In this document: positions 19,065 through 27,931 of the stretch, in pieces
How positions within the stretch are numbered: position 1 is the first letter of the stretch
Layout: each line of letters begins with the position of its first letter
NCBI GenBank assembly: GCA_021371935.1
Contig: JAJFVF010000007.1
Coordinates: 1 to 64,000, forward strand
Origin: a bacterium
GTDB taxonomy: Bacteria; Armatimonadota; UBA5829
DNA length: 64,000 nt
Reading direction: 5' to 3'
Program-made: the position numbers and the translations under genes
Notes under the pieces: model-generated
Database searches by the model: none
Seen by the model: the letters and a program-made list of their open reading frames with translations, nothing else
What the model was told of the DNA's origin: nothing

Positions 19065-20099
19065 ATGTCTGAAGCAATCCCGGAGCCGGAATATATGGTC
19101 GTGGCTCCATATTCACCCGAGCATCCAAGAAACGGTGAGGGTGACATCATTCTTCTCAATGACGGCAGTCTTCTGCTGGCATACGGCAGATGGAACGGCG
19201 GCGGCGGCGATTTTAATTTTGCGGAGGTTTGGGGCAAGACTTCGACCGATGGCGGTAGGACTTGGGGCAATGACCGCTTGATTGTTCCCAACGAGGGCAA
19301 GGTTACCACTTTTTCCACTGCTCTGCTGCGCCTTGCCAATGGCGAGATACTGATGTCGTCTCTGAGCAAAGACTCTATGGAGGACTGCTCGATTTTCTTG
19401 CGAAAGTCCAGTGATGAATGCAAAACTTGGACGCCTCGCATCAAGTTCGAGACGCCGGATGGATATTCTGGTTATACCGGGATGAACAATGGACGATTGA
19501 TCCAGCTAAAGAGTGGCCGCATACTTGGTGCCGGATTTGACGGATGGGTTAACGATCGCCCATTCGTTGCATTCACATTGATATCGGATGATAATGGTGA
19601 CAGTTGGCGCGCGAGCAAGAATTATGTCAATATCCGAGATATTGACCCGACAAACAAGGATGGCGCGCAGGAACCCGGTGTCATAGAGCTTGCAGACGGC
19701 AGGATCATGATGTGGATACGCAACAGCCTCGGCTATGTTGCGAAAGCATATTCAACAGATCAGGGCGAGACTTGGAGCAAGCCAGAGCTTATAGAGCAAT
19801 TGGAAGCGCCGCTTGCTCCGGCGAGCATAAAGAGGCTGCCTCAGACAGGTGATCTGCTGATAATTTGGAATAACAACCAGAAAGCTCGTCGCCCACTCAA
19901 TTCTGCTATTTCAAGGGATGATGGCGAGACCTGGGAGAATATCAAAGTTGTTGATGACGGCGATGCAACATCATGGGGATTTGCATATACCAGCATCACA
20001 CCGCTGGACGATATGGTTTTGCTTACATACTGGAATGGTGATAACTCGAACCTGAAGCTGGCTCGTATGGATTACAGGTGGTTTTATCAAAAAGGCTGA
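19065..20099 (+). CDS. Sialidase-like six-bladed beta-propeller with Asp-box repeats
   Basis: 344 aa. Five Asp-box-like repeats are visible: STDGGRTW, SSDECKTW, SDDNGDSW, STDQGETW and SRDDGETW, the hallmark of the sialidase/BNR superfamily. No signal peptide is seen, so it may be cytoplasmic. The family includes exo-alpha-sialidases but also many enzymes and binding proteins for other acidic sugars; I cannot assign the arginine triad or the substrate. AAGGAG precedes the ATG by about ten nt. Its place next to six secreted glycosidases suggests a role in the same glycan breakdown, with final steps inside the cell. The C-terminus (YRWF) ends just before a terminator. Confidence 0.8.
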   Translation: MSEAIPEPEYMVVAPYSPEHPRNGEGDIILLNDGSLLLAYGRWNGGGGDFNFAEVWGKTSTDGGRTWGNDRLIVPNEGKVTTFSTALLRLANGEILMSSLSKDSMEDCSIFLRKSSDECKTWTPRIKFETPDGYSGYTGMNNGRLIQLKSGRILGAGFDGWVNDRPFVAFTLISDDNGDSWRASKNYVNIRDIDPTNKDGAQEPGVIELADGRIMMWIRNSLGYVAKAYSTDQGETWSKPELIEQLEAPLAPASIKRLPQTGDLLIIWNNNQKARRPLNSAISRDDGETWENIKVVDDGDATSWGFAYTSITPLDDMVLLTYWNGDNSNLKLARMDYRWFYQKG

Positions 20100-20104
20100 G
20101 TAAA

Positions 20105-20143
20105 AAAGGCCGTCTCATAAACATTGTTTAGAGACGGCCTTTC
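20105..20143. terminator. Terminator between convergent sialidase-like and zinc-ribbon genes
   Basis: AAAGGCCGTCTC (20105-20116) pairs with GAGACGGCCTTT (20131-20142). The loop contains a further TAAAC/GTTTA helix. An A-run on the left and Ts on the right suit both directions. Confidence 0.88.
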
Positions 20144-20170
20144 CGTGTCATACATCAAGTATGAGAGCAA

Positions 20171-20350
20171 TTACCAGCGATCACCGCCTCTGAAGCCGCC
20201 GTCATTCTTCTGGGACTTGCGGATCTCCCTGCATGACTTGCAGCGAATCGGTTCGCTGAAACCTCTTGACTGGAAGAACTCCTGTTCGCCTGCGGTGAAG
20301 ATAAAATTCTGACCGCAGTCCTTGCACTTGATTTCTTTGTCTTGGGACAC
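20171..20350 (-). CDS. Small zinc-ribbon protein (zf-trcl type)
   Basis: 59 aa from the chosen GTG start. Two CxxC knuckles, CKDCG and CKSCR, enclose FIFTAGEQEFFQSRGF, matching the small 'probable zinc-binding' family (GEQEFY-G motif). A C-terminal basic, Gly-rich tail (FRGGDRW) may bind nucleic acid. AGGGGGT lies six nt before the GTG; a longer reading from a TTG at 20419 adds 23 residues without family likeness. A -10-like TATAAT on this strand (20503-20508) implies a leader of about 140 nt containing GC-rich hairpins (CCCGGGTAACATTCCGGG region), which may matter for regulation. The molecular role of the family is not known. Confidence 0.7.
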   Translation of the reverse strand: MSQDKEIKCKDCGQNFIFTAGEQEFFQSRGFSEPIRCKSCREIRKSQKNDGGFRGGDRW

Positions 20351-20555
20351 TTGTTTACCCCCTGGGTATGTTTTAATGACTTCTGTGGAACGAAAGGACT
20401 TTTCGAGATGGGTACCCAAGGACTAAACTTTCCTGTTGCCATATCTTTGAGCCCGGCTCCCAGGCCCGGAATGTTACCCGGGTACAGAAGCGTTGTCTTA
20501 TTATTATAACATGCAATTGCGAGTTTTGGGATAATTATTTGATCGACATCTGCTG

Positions 20556-20587
20556 TTGACGGGAAAGATTGCTATATATGTTATGAT
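20556..20587 (+). promoter_or_regulatory. Extended -10 promoter placing transcription start at the AhbAB start codon
   Basis: TTGACG (20556-20561) and an extended -10 TG-T-TATGAT (20579-20587); the 20-bp spacer is long, so the extended -10 probably carries the weight. The expected start point, about 7 nt downstream, falls on the ATG at 20595 and no ribosome site precedes it, pointing to a leaderless mRNA. Confidence 0.55.
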
Positions 20588-20594
20588 ATAACAG

Positions 20595-21608
20595 ATGAAG
20601 ATACCAACGGATGATATCGACACACGCATATTGGACCTGACACAGGCTGAGTTTCCGCTTTATCCGGCTCCTTTCGAGTTGATCGGCAAAATGCTCTCGA
20701 TTGATGAGGATGATGTGCTGGCTCGGATTGCGAGGATGAAGTCCGGTGGAATAATCAGGCAGATCAGCGCGATTTTCGATTCGGCCGCGCTGGGATATCA
20801 CAGCGCACTTATCGCTTTCAAGGTATCGGATGAATTACTTGACCGTGTTGCAGCCGGAGTATCCATGCACGATAGTGTCAGTCACTGCTACAGCCGTGAC
20901 TCTGACTACAACCTCTGGTTCACTTTGACAGTTCCTCCCGAATGTGATCTTCATGCCGAGCTTGCTACACTCACATCACTCGATGGCGTGATGAGCCATA
21001 TGCTGCTTCCTAACGTAAAAGTATTCAAGATAGGTGTTATTTTGAAGATGAGCGGAGGAGAACAGGGAGCGGTGAGCAGAAAGCAGACTCCTGACTCTTC
21101 CGGCGGAGAGTGTCGGTGTGTGAGCGCTATTCCCATCAATATGGAAAACCAAGACTTCAAAACAGCCGTCCGTGCGCTTCAGACAGACCTGCCGCTTGTA
21201 TCAAGACCTTTTGCCTGTCTTGCAGATGCTTTCGACATACCTGAGGACAAATTGCTGAACGTTGCGCACAGGTTACTTCAAAATTCAGTAATGCGCCGTT
21301 ACGGAGCCGTTCTCAACCATCGTATGGCAGGATACACGTTCAATGCGATGGTCTGTTGGTTTGTTTCACCGGATATGATAGATGAGGTCGGTATAAGATT
21401 CTCTAAACATCCGAGTGTCAGCCACTGCTATCAGCGTCCCACATATCCCGATTGGCCATATTCCATATACACAATGATCCATGCCAGGTCCCAGGAAGAA
21501 CTCGACAGGATCGTTGCCGACCTTGTGACAATATCCACAAATGCCGACCACCTAGTTCTCACAACTCTCAACGAATACAAAAAGCAGCGTGTAATCTACT
21601 TCCCATAG
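20595..21608 (+). CDS. ahbA-ahbB: Fused siroheme decarboxylase (AhbA-AhbB, Lrp/AsnC-like)
   Basis: 337 aa made of two Lrp/AsnC-type halves, each with a winged helix and an effector-like domain. The first (1-150) carries HCYSRDSDYNLWFTL and FKIGVILKM as in AhbA; the second (about 180-337) carries HCYQRP...YSIYTMIHARSQEE and EYKKQRVIYF as in AhbB. AhbA and AhbB decarboxylate siroheme to 12,18-didecarboxysiroheme for the alternative heme or heme d1 pathway. They usually are separate subunits; here a linker of about 30 residues (SGGEQGAVSRKQ and on) joins them. No other ahb or nir gene is in the window. A DNA-binding regulator is the alternative, but the paired catalytic-type motifs favour the enzyme. 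Confidence 0.8.
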   Translation: MKIPTDDIDTRILDLTQAEFPLYPAPFELIGKMLSIDEDDVLARIARMKSGGIIRQISAIFDSAALGYHSALIAFKVSDELLDRVAAGVSMHDSVSHCYSRDSDYNLWFTLTVPPECDLHAELATLTSLDGVMSHMLLPNVKVFKIGVILKMSGGEQGAVSRKQTPDSSGGECRCVSAIPINMENQDFKTAVRALQTDLPLVSRPFACLADAFDIPEDKLLNVAHRLLQNSVMRRYGAVLNHRMAGYTFNAMVCWFVSPDMIDEVGIRFSKHPSVSHCYQRPTYPDWPYSIYTMIHARSQEELDRIVADLVTISTNADHLVLTTLNEYKKQRVIYFP

Positions 21609-21631
21609 TGCCTTAACAGATCAATTATTTC

Positions 21632-21660
21632 TTGACTATTGAACAAACCTGGGCTAAACT
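21632..21660 (+). promoter_or_regulatory. Sigma70-type promoter of the 731-aa secreted protein
   Basis: TTGACT (21632-21637), 17-bp spacer, TAAACT (21655-21660). A short leader with the inverted repeat ATGCA...TGCAT precedes the ATG at 21711. Confidence 0.6.
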
Positions 21661-21710
21661 ACGCATGCATATTTAAGCTTGCATGTCATGGTCAAGAAAG
21701 GTGATCCCAA

Positions 21711-23906
21711 ATGCGCAATTGGATAACAATCAGTCTACTACTCATAATGAGTGTGTGCTCTCATGCCGCTACCCTGGTCGATATTCCACTCGATCAACAG
21801 ATAGATATAGGGCTGGGAGACGCGATAACGGATTATACGAGTTTTGAAAGCGACCAAGACGGCGGCTTTGTGCGCAAAAATTTGACTACAGGAAATGGCG
21901 CTGCCGGATATTATTGGGGACCGAACGTGGACCTGGTAAAAGCGGGTTATGGTCCATATGTGGACATGTCGGCTGACGAGACCGTCATTCAATACACAGC
22001 ACGTTACTGTCAGGACTACGGCAACACCAACCCATATGCTGATGCGCCTATCTTCATCACTCTCATTGATATCAACGGCTACCAGCGCGGCCTCGGCATA
22101 TCCTATGGACCGAGTCCTGATCCGCATTACCCGACTTGGATTACCTGCACGGATGATGGCTTCACGGCTGAGTGGCCCGATGATGATGATTTCGATTTGT
22201 CAAGGGTTGTAGCAATCAACTTCTGGGGAACCGATTGGGCAGGCATTGGTCAGGATTTCATCGACATCAAGAATCTGACAGTGCTCGACTCCACTGTGCA
22301 CAACACCACTCCGGTCGGTCAGGTGAAGTTACTCGATGATGATGAAACGGTGGAAATTTACGGTTATGTAAGTGCATCGTTCGAGTCACAGGACTGCTTC
22401 TATGTTCAGGACAGTCTCATTCCGACCGGGATTCAGGTCAGATACAGCGGAGTCTTGCCCAGCATAGATGCAGGCGCATATGTATCGGGAACTGTCCAGA
22501 CTGATCCCGACACAGGCGAGATGTATATCGATGCTTCAGTCTGGTTGCGCGGTGTCTCGGGTACGACTGAGCCGTTATGCATGCCAACGCGTTCTCTTGG
22601 TGGAGGAAGCCTCAGCAGACAGCAGGGCGTCTATGAAGGCGTGGGTCTCAATAATGTAGGGCTTTTGGTCCGAATTGCGGGCAAAATCACCGGTGTAAGC
22701 GAAGATGACGATTACGCCTATATCTCTGACGGTTCGTCCCTGACCGGCGACGGCGAATATGACGGAGTCAAGATAGATATCACAGGTGTCCCCGTATGGC
22801 AGAGAAATGCAATTGCCGAGAATAATAAAGCCATCGTCACAGGCATATCGAGCATATACCTCGGGTATGACAGCAACAAACATCGCACGATTCGCATAAG
22901 GCAGGCGTCGGACCTGATTAATCTCGACAGCGACGGCAACGAACCAAGGACGATGCGTGTTCTGGCTGTGAATTTCGATCCCATCTGTCCGGGATACGAT
23001 TATATGATTACGCACGAGATTTTTGGCTGGAACGACCCATATCTTATTGCTCAGGGTTACATTGGCGATCTTTATGACGCAAGCGAAGGCTGGTGCAATT
23101 ATGAGATAGTTGACTGGTTCGATGCCGACTATCATCCGTACTTCGAGGATGGTTTTCAATATAGTGCTGACGACTATGTATACGCATGGATGAACAGAGA
23201 GACCGATCCTATGCATGAGGGCACAGCCGATTACTACCGCCTGATCTCAGACACCACATATCCGCACAATCAGCCGTATACCATTGCCGAGCGCATCGCT
23301 AATGATGAGATAGACGAGGTATTCTTCTTTGGCGCACCGTCGGGCTTTGCCGGTTGGGAGGCTGCTATGGCGGGCCCTGACCCGTTCTTCGTGAACGGTG
23401 GAACCTACACCGTCTCCGAGGCAGGGCGCAATTTCGTGATGATGGGGTTTAATTACGAGCGCGATGTCGATTGCATGCTCGAAGACTTCTGCCACAGAAC
23501 TGAATGTGTAATGAGCCATGTCTATTCACCGACAGACTGGTGGCTTCCGACCTGGCCCGTCACTAACAACTGGGACGCATTCAGGATGTACGATCAGATC
23601 GAGGCCGACCAGGCCGCATGCGGTATTTGTCATTATGCCCCTAACAGTGAGTCTGACTACGACTGGGGCAACACAAATTATGTCTGGAGCACATGTGACG
23701 ACTGGCTGTATAACTGGCCGAACCTGCTGGGGGACGTCACCCAGCGGCTGGTGAACTGCAGCGAATGGGGCTATGGCGACATGCGGCTCCATCACATTTG
23801 GTGGCTGCAGCACCTGCCCAATAAGGCCGGTGTCAATTCAGACGGCAAGCAGAATAATTGGTGGAAATACTCCTGTGATTTTAACAACTATGCTGAAAGC
23901 CGTTGA
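21711..23906 (+). CDS. Large secreted protein of unknown function
   Basis: 731 aa with a signal peptide (about 1-19, ending SHA). The N-terminal 190 residues look like a beta-rich, possibly carbohydrate-binding domain. Residues about 205-400 resemble two OB-fold-like repeats (VEIYGYVSASFESQDCFYVQD; LVRIAGKITGVSEDDDYAYISDG). The C-terminal 330 residues (from RVLAVNFDPICPG) are rich in Trp, Tyr, Asp and His with conserved-looking patches GFNYERDVDCMLEDFCHRTE, NSESDYDWGN and RLHHIWWLQHLP, suggesting an enzyme with a metal or acid active site. I recognise this C-terminal type from other secreted hypothetical proteins but know no function. AAAGGTGAT precedes the ATG. Confidence 0.7.
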   Translation: MRNWITISLLLIMSVCSHAATLVDIPLDQQIDIGLGDAITDYTSFESDQDGGFVRKNLTTGNGAAGYYWGPNVDLVKAGYGPYVDMSADETVIQYTARYCQDYGNTNPYADAPIFITLIDINGYQRGLGISYGPSPDPHYPTWITCTDDGFTAEWPDDDDFDLSRVVAINFWGTDWAGIGQDFIDIKNLTVLDSTVHNTTPVGQVKLLDDDETVEIYGYVSASFESQDCFYVQDSLIPTGIQVRYSGVLPSIDAGAYVSGTVQTDPDTGEMYIDASVWLRGVSGTTEPLCMPTRSLGGGSLSRQQGVYEGVGLNNVGLLVRIAGKITGVSEDDDYAYISDGSSLTGDGEYDGVKIDITGVPVWQRNAIAENNKAIVTGISSIYLGYDSNKHRTIRIRQASDLINLDSDGNEPRTMRVLAVNFDPICPGYDYMITHEIFGWNDPYLIAQGYIGDLYDASEGWCNYEIVDWFDADYHPYFEDGFQYSADDYVYAWMNRETDPMHEGTADYYRLISDTTYPHNQPYTIAERIANDEIDEVFFFGAPSGFAGWEAAMAGPDPFFVNGGTYTVSEAGRNFVMMGFNYERDVDCMLEDFCHRTECVMSHVYSPTDWWLPTWPVTNNWDAFRMYDQIEADQAACGICHYAPNSESDYDWGNTNYVWSTCDDWLYNWPNLLGDVTQRLVNCSEWGYGDMRLHHIWWLQHLPNKAGVNSDGKQNNWWKYSCDFNNYAESR

Positions 23907-23935
23907 GTCATATAAAACAACGAAAGGGAAACGGG

Positions 23936-24559
23936 ATGAAGAGGTATTTGTTGAGGCTGGGTTTGTTTTTTATGCTGTGTGCGGTTAGCTGTATGATTGG
24001 ACGCGTCATGGTGGTTCTGGATGCCAGAAAAATAGCTTCAGAGCGCGAGTCCAAAGCACGCACTATAGCCGCAAATATTCATGACAGCAGTGATGTCGAT
24101 GCGCTCGGTGATCTTGTCGAGTTGATAACTCTTCCTGTGAAGCCGCCTCTGCCGCAGCTCTCTGAGAAAACGGGTTGGGCAGCAAATTTGGTCGGTCTCA
24201 AGAACGGGGATCAGGCTTTTAAGGATGCGGAAAAACATAAGCAGACTTTTGCGCTGTGGTTTGCGACTGTTTATTCTTATGTGAAGATGCAGAAGTCGAT
24301 AGGCATGAGTCCTGTGCCGATCACAAAGGCTGAACTCGACAAAATCACAGTTCTTGCCGGAGCGAGGGTCATGGACAAATACTCCGGCATTATCGGACTG
24401 ATGAACATTGGGTTCGCGGTTTGCATATTGTTGAGTGTGGTGATGCTGACATTTTGGTCGAGACCCTCAAGGAAGAAAAAAGTGGCATTGGATATGCAAG
24501 AGCCTGTCGACGAGGAGACTGCAAATGAAGAACCGTCCGGAGGCAGTGATGAGACATAG
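23936..24559 (+). CDS. Small membrane protein with two transmembrane helices, unknown function
   Basis: 207 aa. A hydrophobic helix near the N-terminus (about 4-27) and another near residues 150-175 bracket a 120-residue loop rich in charged residues; the tail is acidic (EEPVDEETANEEP-like). This would place the loop outside and both ends inside. Start ATG 23936 follows a GGGAAACGGG purine tract; an upstream in-frame start at 23903 overlaps the preceding gene and lacks a ribosome site. The gene overlaps the next one by 11 bp and is probably co-transcribed with it. No family recognised. Confidence 0.65.
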   Translation: MKRYLLRLGLFFMLCAVSCMIGRVMVVLDARKIASERESKARTIAANIHDSSDVDALGDLVELITLPVKPPLPQLSEKTGWAANLVGLKNGDQAFKDAEKHKQTFALWFATVYSYVKMQKSIGMSPVPITKAELDKITVLAGARVMDKYSGIIGLMNIGFAVCILLSVVMLTFWSRPSRKKKVALDMQEPVDEETANEEPSGGSDET

Positions 24560-25226
24560 ACAACTAACACTATATATCATTATGGCAGTATTAGCGAGCA
24601 TATGCAGCGAGGGAACGACCGCTCCAAGTCGTCTCGAACAGATTCAGCAAAGAAAGGCGATTATTCAGCAGTATATAATTCCCGCAGCCACTAAGACCTG
24701 TGGGGAGGTAGACAACATGCCTCGCACGGAAGCAATGCTTGCCGTCGAAACGCTTAAGTATGCGGAGAGTTTGGCTCTTGCCGAGGAACAAGTTGGTGTG
24801 ACATTATCAGCCGAACAGGACGGTCAGGTCGAAGGTACTCTCGAGCAGATAGAGCCGAGCAAATATGCAAACATGCTGATAAATCACATCGAGAGTATTC
24901 GTGACAGCAAGGATGCAGACAGCGTTAGCCGGATGGCTGCAGGCGGGCAGTTGTTTGAGGCAATCAGATCGATGCCTTGGCTTGTAACAATCAACGGCCT
25001 CGATCTTGCCAAGCGTCAATATAAAGCAGACATCAAAGACAGCAGAGAGGGCGATATAACATTTTCCAAAGCGCTGCTGGACGCAGCAAAGACGGCGGCA
25101 AGCCATAATGACCCAAAGGGATATATTCCGGCAGACTTGCTTGCTGTTTTTGCCGACGGATATGCTGAGGGTGAATCCACCTATACCGATGGTTCACTCT
25201 GCAGCAATCCATTCACTATCGACTGA
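24549..25226 (+). CDS. Secreted helical protein, unknown function
   Basis: 225 aa with a signal peptide (about 1-24) followed by an all-helical, charged protein including a PSRLEQIQQRKAIIQQYIIP segment. Start ATG 24549 was chosen because GGAGG lies 6 nt upstream inside the preceding gene. The ATG overlaps that gene's stop by 11 bp, so translation is likely coupled and the two products may interact across the membrane. The family is not recognised. It ends before a bidirectional terminator. Confidence 0.62.
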   Translation: MRHRQLTLYIIMAVLASICSEGTTAPSRLEQIQQRKAIIQQYIIPAATKTCGEVDNMPRTEAMLAVETLKYAESLALAEEQVGVTLSAEQDGQVEGTLEQIEPSKYANMLINHIESIRDSKDADSVSRMAAGGQLFEAIRSMPWLVTINGLDLAKRQYKADIKDSREGDITFSKALLDAAKTAASHNDPKGYIPADLLAVFADGYAEGESTYTDGSLCSNPFTID

Positions 25227-25243
25227 GAAGAAAAGAAATTGTG

Positions 25244-25277
25244 CAAAGCCCTCTTCCACTAATGGATGAGGGCTTTG
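25244..25277. terminator. Bidirectional terminator between convergent genes
   Basis: CAAAGCCCTC (25244-25253) pairs with GAGGGCTTTG (25268-25277); the loop adds TCCA/TGGA pairing. It lies between the secreted helical protein and the PurO-type gene, which end toward each other. Confidence 0.85.
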
Positions 25278-25280
25278 AGT

Positions 25281-25883
25281 TTATTCGTGCGGATTATAAA
25301 CCGTCAGTTCGTCCATCCATGCGGCGGCGCAGATCGGCTTTTCCAGTTCTTTAAAGATTCCGCCGTCCACTGCATATTTTGCGGCATCAGATGCATTTTC
25401 GGCTACGAACGGATAGCATTTGCTCTCGACCCTGTCCATCTCATACGTGCAGATGACATGGCATGAGTTATTCTCAAGATCGAAGCTGGAGACTTCCACT
25501 CCATCCGCGCGCACAGTTCCTATATATCCGACCGTGTCGGTCACCACGCCTGCAATGCGAGGAGTGTTGTATTCGTCTTTTTCAAATCCCATTTCAGTAA
25601 GCACTGTCTGCAGAGCCATATCGGGAGCCATGCCTGCTTCAATCTTTTCAAAAATCGGGTCAGTGTGAGACCCGTTTGATACGACTGTGCCTTTTTCCGA
25701 TACTCGGATGCAGTTGTATGCGATATACGGGTTCTTTTTCATATCCTCCGGGTCAAGCGGCTGTATAGCGGCTCCGATGCCGGTGATCCTGGCCACTCTG
25801 TTTGGAAACGACCTCGATGAGACTCTGTATGCCACAAACGGCTTATCAGTCTTGCCGACCGCAACTATTCTTCCAACGTACAC
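25281..25883 (-). CDS. purO: Archaeal-type IMP cyclohydrolase (PurO-like)
   Basis: 200 aa. The opening YVGRIVAVGKTDKPFVAYRV, then SSRSFPNR, NPYIAYNCIRV and VVSNGSHTDPI, are the signature blocks of PurO, which closes FAICAR to IMP in the last step of purine synthesis. The family length of about 200 aa fits. The GTG at 25883 lies six nt from GGAGG and gives the family-typical start; the ATG two codons earlier abuts the ribosome site and is less likely. The more common bacterial route uses PurH; PurO outside archaea is scattered. It stands alone here, but purA lies 3 kb away. Confidence 0.85.
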   Translation of the reverse strand: MYVGRIVAVGKTDKPFVAYRVSSRSFPNRVARITGIGAAIQPLDPEDMKKNPYIAYNCIRVSEKGTVVSNGSHTDPIFEKIEAGMAPDMALQTVLTEMGFEKDEYNTPRIAGVVTDTVGYIGTVRADGVEVSSFDLENNSCHVICTYEMDRVESKCYPFVAENASDAAKYAVDGGIFKELEKPICAAAWMDELTVYNPHE

Positions 25884-26029
25884 TTTCATCCTCCTCGCGC
25901 ATATAGCAACCAGTGCAAAGTGTACCATCACAGCCGATACGCTGTCAAACTTATTGGTCTTTTTGCAGGAGTCGGCCTGGAATATTGAGAATCTATGAGT
26001 ATGTGATTCAACCATCCTGGGAGGGTCTG

Positions 26030-27931
26030 ATGAAGAAGTCGGTATTAGCTATTCTGCTTGTAGCAGGCGTTATCGTTCTTGGAAGCATGGGCGCCGGCGT
26101 CTGGTTGCTGGTGAAGTATATGCCCCGCAGTGTGAGTATGCGCCATGCAAGTAAACCGATACACGTTCAGGTACCTAAGCAAAAGTCCACAGACACACTC
26201 GCCGTGTTCAATTTTAGTGGCGAAGGTGATTCGGATGCGATGTTATATTCAATCGGCTTTGCGCGTGCTCTGGCGGACAGGCTGCATTGTGCTCCGACTT
26301 GTCTCACTCAGCAGCCATCAATATCACAGATATCAGCAAGGCTGTGCCAGGATTTAGGCGATTCATTTGCTGTTCCGTCTATTGAACAGGCAGCAAAAAT
26401 TGGCCGCTCTATGGGTGTACGATATGCCGTGACAGGGCAGTTGAAGATGTCCGGCAATAATGTCGACATAGTTATGTGGGCCTGTGATACGTATAAGCCC
26501 TCGTCAAAAAGCGAGATCAAGCTCTCTGGTGTGATTTCGGACATAGGCAATATGCAACTTCAGGCTGTCGATAAACTTCTGTCCGTTATGAAGCTCAAAC
26601 CCACAAAACAGCAGTTTGCCGAACTCCGCAAACCAAACTTCACAAACCCGCAGATTCTAAAAGTTTACGCCAATAGCTTCAAAGAGCCTGACATGAAAAA
26701 GAAAGAGGCCATGCGCTGGCAGATGGTGGGAATGGACCCTGGATCATCTTTTGCCGTGATTCGATTGTTGGAATATTACTATTACAGTCCGTCCACGGCT
26801 CCACAGATCAAGTCAAATACTAGGCTCCAGAAGCTGCTCTCCGGGCTTGAGGTCAAATTTCCAGCAAACTCAGCCACAAGAATGCTGCAAGCCATGCTTT
26901 TTGTGTCGCAATATGACTATGAGCGTGCCGAGAAAGAGCTTACCTGGTTAGCGAAATCCGACCCCAAGATGGCAGGTGTCCATTCTATGCTCGCTTATGT
27001 GGCCAGATGCCGCCAGAACGGGAAAATGGCAGTAGCCGAGGGCAAAAAGGCAGTAAGTCTGTGGTCCGACAATACCTATTTGCGTGCGTCTCTTGCAAAT
27101 GACTATAGTGCGGCTGCGTCATGTGCGCGTCAGGGTCACTATATGAGAAATATGAACAAACAGATGTATTCGGATTGGTTGGATAATTCAAACAAGTGTC
27201 TGCGCGAAGCAATGATCGCTGCAAAAGTGGACCCAAACTGCAGCCTGGCATGGTATCAAATGATGCAAGTCAGCCTGGAACTCGGCAATTACGACCAGAG
27301 AGACAAGGCATATAAAAAGCTTCTTGAAATCAGTCCAAAAGACACCAGCACATATATAGAGTATGGCCGTGGATATCTTCGGCAGTGGGGTGGGAGTAGA
27401 GATCAACTCGACAAGATATTCATGACGGCAGACAAAGCCTTTGGAGCAGGTTCTTCGGACGCTTGTTTAGTAAGGGCTTCTCTGCTGATGTGCCAAGCCA
27501 ACAAGCCTGACGACCAGCCGGAGATACTAAACCTGGCAGAGCGGGGAATTAAGGCGTCAAAAGAACCCAATTACGGCTGTTTGCTGAAAAAGTGTCAGTC
27601 GCTTGCGGCTATGAAACGCCGGGACGAAGCGTACAAGATTGCTCAGGAAGGATATCGGCGCTGGGGTTCGCTGGACTGGTTGTTTCAATTGGCGAGGCTG
27701 AATGGGGCTTTGTATTATTATGAGCACAAAATGGACAACCTCCGCCAGGCTCGCGCGCAGTATGCCGAGTATGTGCGGCAAATACCCAATAATCCCGAGG
27801 GTCATGTCCAACTGGGTTGGTGCCTGTCTCACCTGGGTAATCGTGATGAGGCCAAAAAGCAATTTCTGCGTGCTCTGGAGCTCGACCCCACGAATGAGTC
27901 GGCAAAGGAGAAGATGAAGTATGTGCAGTAG
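26030..27931 (+). CDS. Membrane-anchored TPR protein
   Basis: 633 aa. An N-terminal helix (about 5-28) anchors the protein; a region at about 50-180 (TLAVFNFSGEGDSDA, GFARALADRL, GRSMGVRYAVTGQLKM) resembles the TolB/FlgO-like N-terminal fold often placed before TPRs. From about residue 260 onward there are TPR-like helix pairs, the last being EGHVQLGWCLSHLGNRDEAK. GGGAGGG precedes the ATG by 6 nt. An upstream in-frame start at 25913 runs back into the divergent gene and is rejected. Such proteins usually scaffold envelope complexes; partner unknown. It ends one base before the LysR-type gene, which is convergent. Confidence 0.75.
   Translation: MKKSVLAILLVAGVIVLGSMGAGVWLLVKYMPRSVSMRHASKPIHVQVPKQKSTDTLAVFNFSGEGDSDAMLYSIGFARALADRLHCAPTCLTQQPSISQISARLCQDLGDSFAVPSIEQAAKIGRSMGVRYAVTGQLKMSGNNVDIVMWACDTYKPSSKSEIKLSGVISDIGNMQLQAVDKLLSVMKLKPTKQQFAELRKPNFTNPQILKVYANSFKEPDMKKKEAMRWQMVGMDPGSSFAVIRLLEYYYYSPSTAPQIKSNTRLQKLLSGLEVKFPANSATRMLQAMLFVSQYDYERAEKELTWLAKSDPKMAGVHSMLAYVARCRQNGKMAVAEGKKAVSLWSDNTYLRASLANDYSAAASCARQGHYMRNMNKQMYSDWLDNSNKCLREAMIAAKVDPNCSLAWYQMMQVSLELGNYDQRDKAYKKLLEISPKDTSTYIEYGRGYLRQWGGSRDQLDKIFMTADKAFGAGSSDACLVRASLLMCQANKPDDQPEILNLAERGIKASKEPNYGCLLKKCQSLAAMKRRDEAYKIAQEGYRRWGSLDWLFQLARLNGALYYYEHKMDNLRQARAQYAEYVRQIPNNPEGHVQLGWCLSHLGNRDEAKKQFLRALELDPTNESAKEKMKYVQ

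Noticed and set aside
20100-20170. Separate terminator for each of the convergent genes
   Set aside because: One hairpin with A-rich and T-rich sides serves both directions.
25884-26015. N-terminal extension of the PurO-like protein to 26015
   Set aside because: No likeness to the family and it overlaps the TPR gene's promoter region; GGAGG sets GTG 25883.
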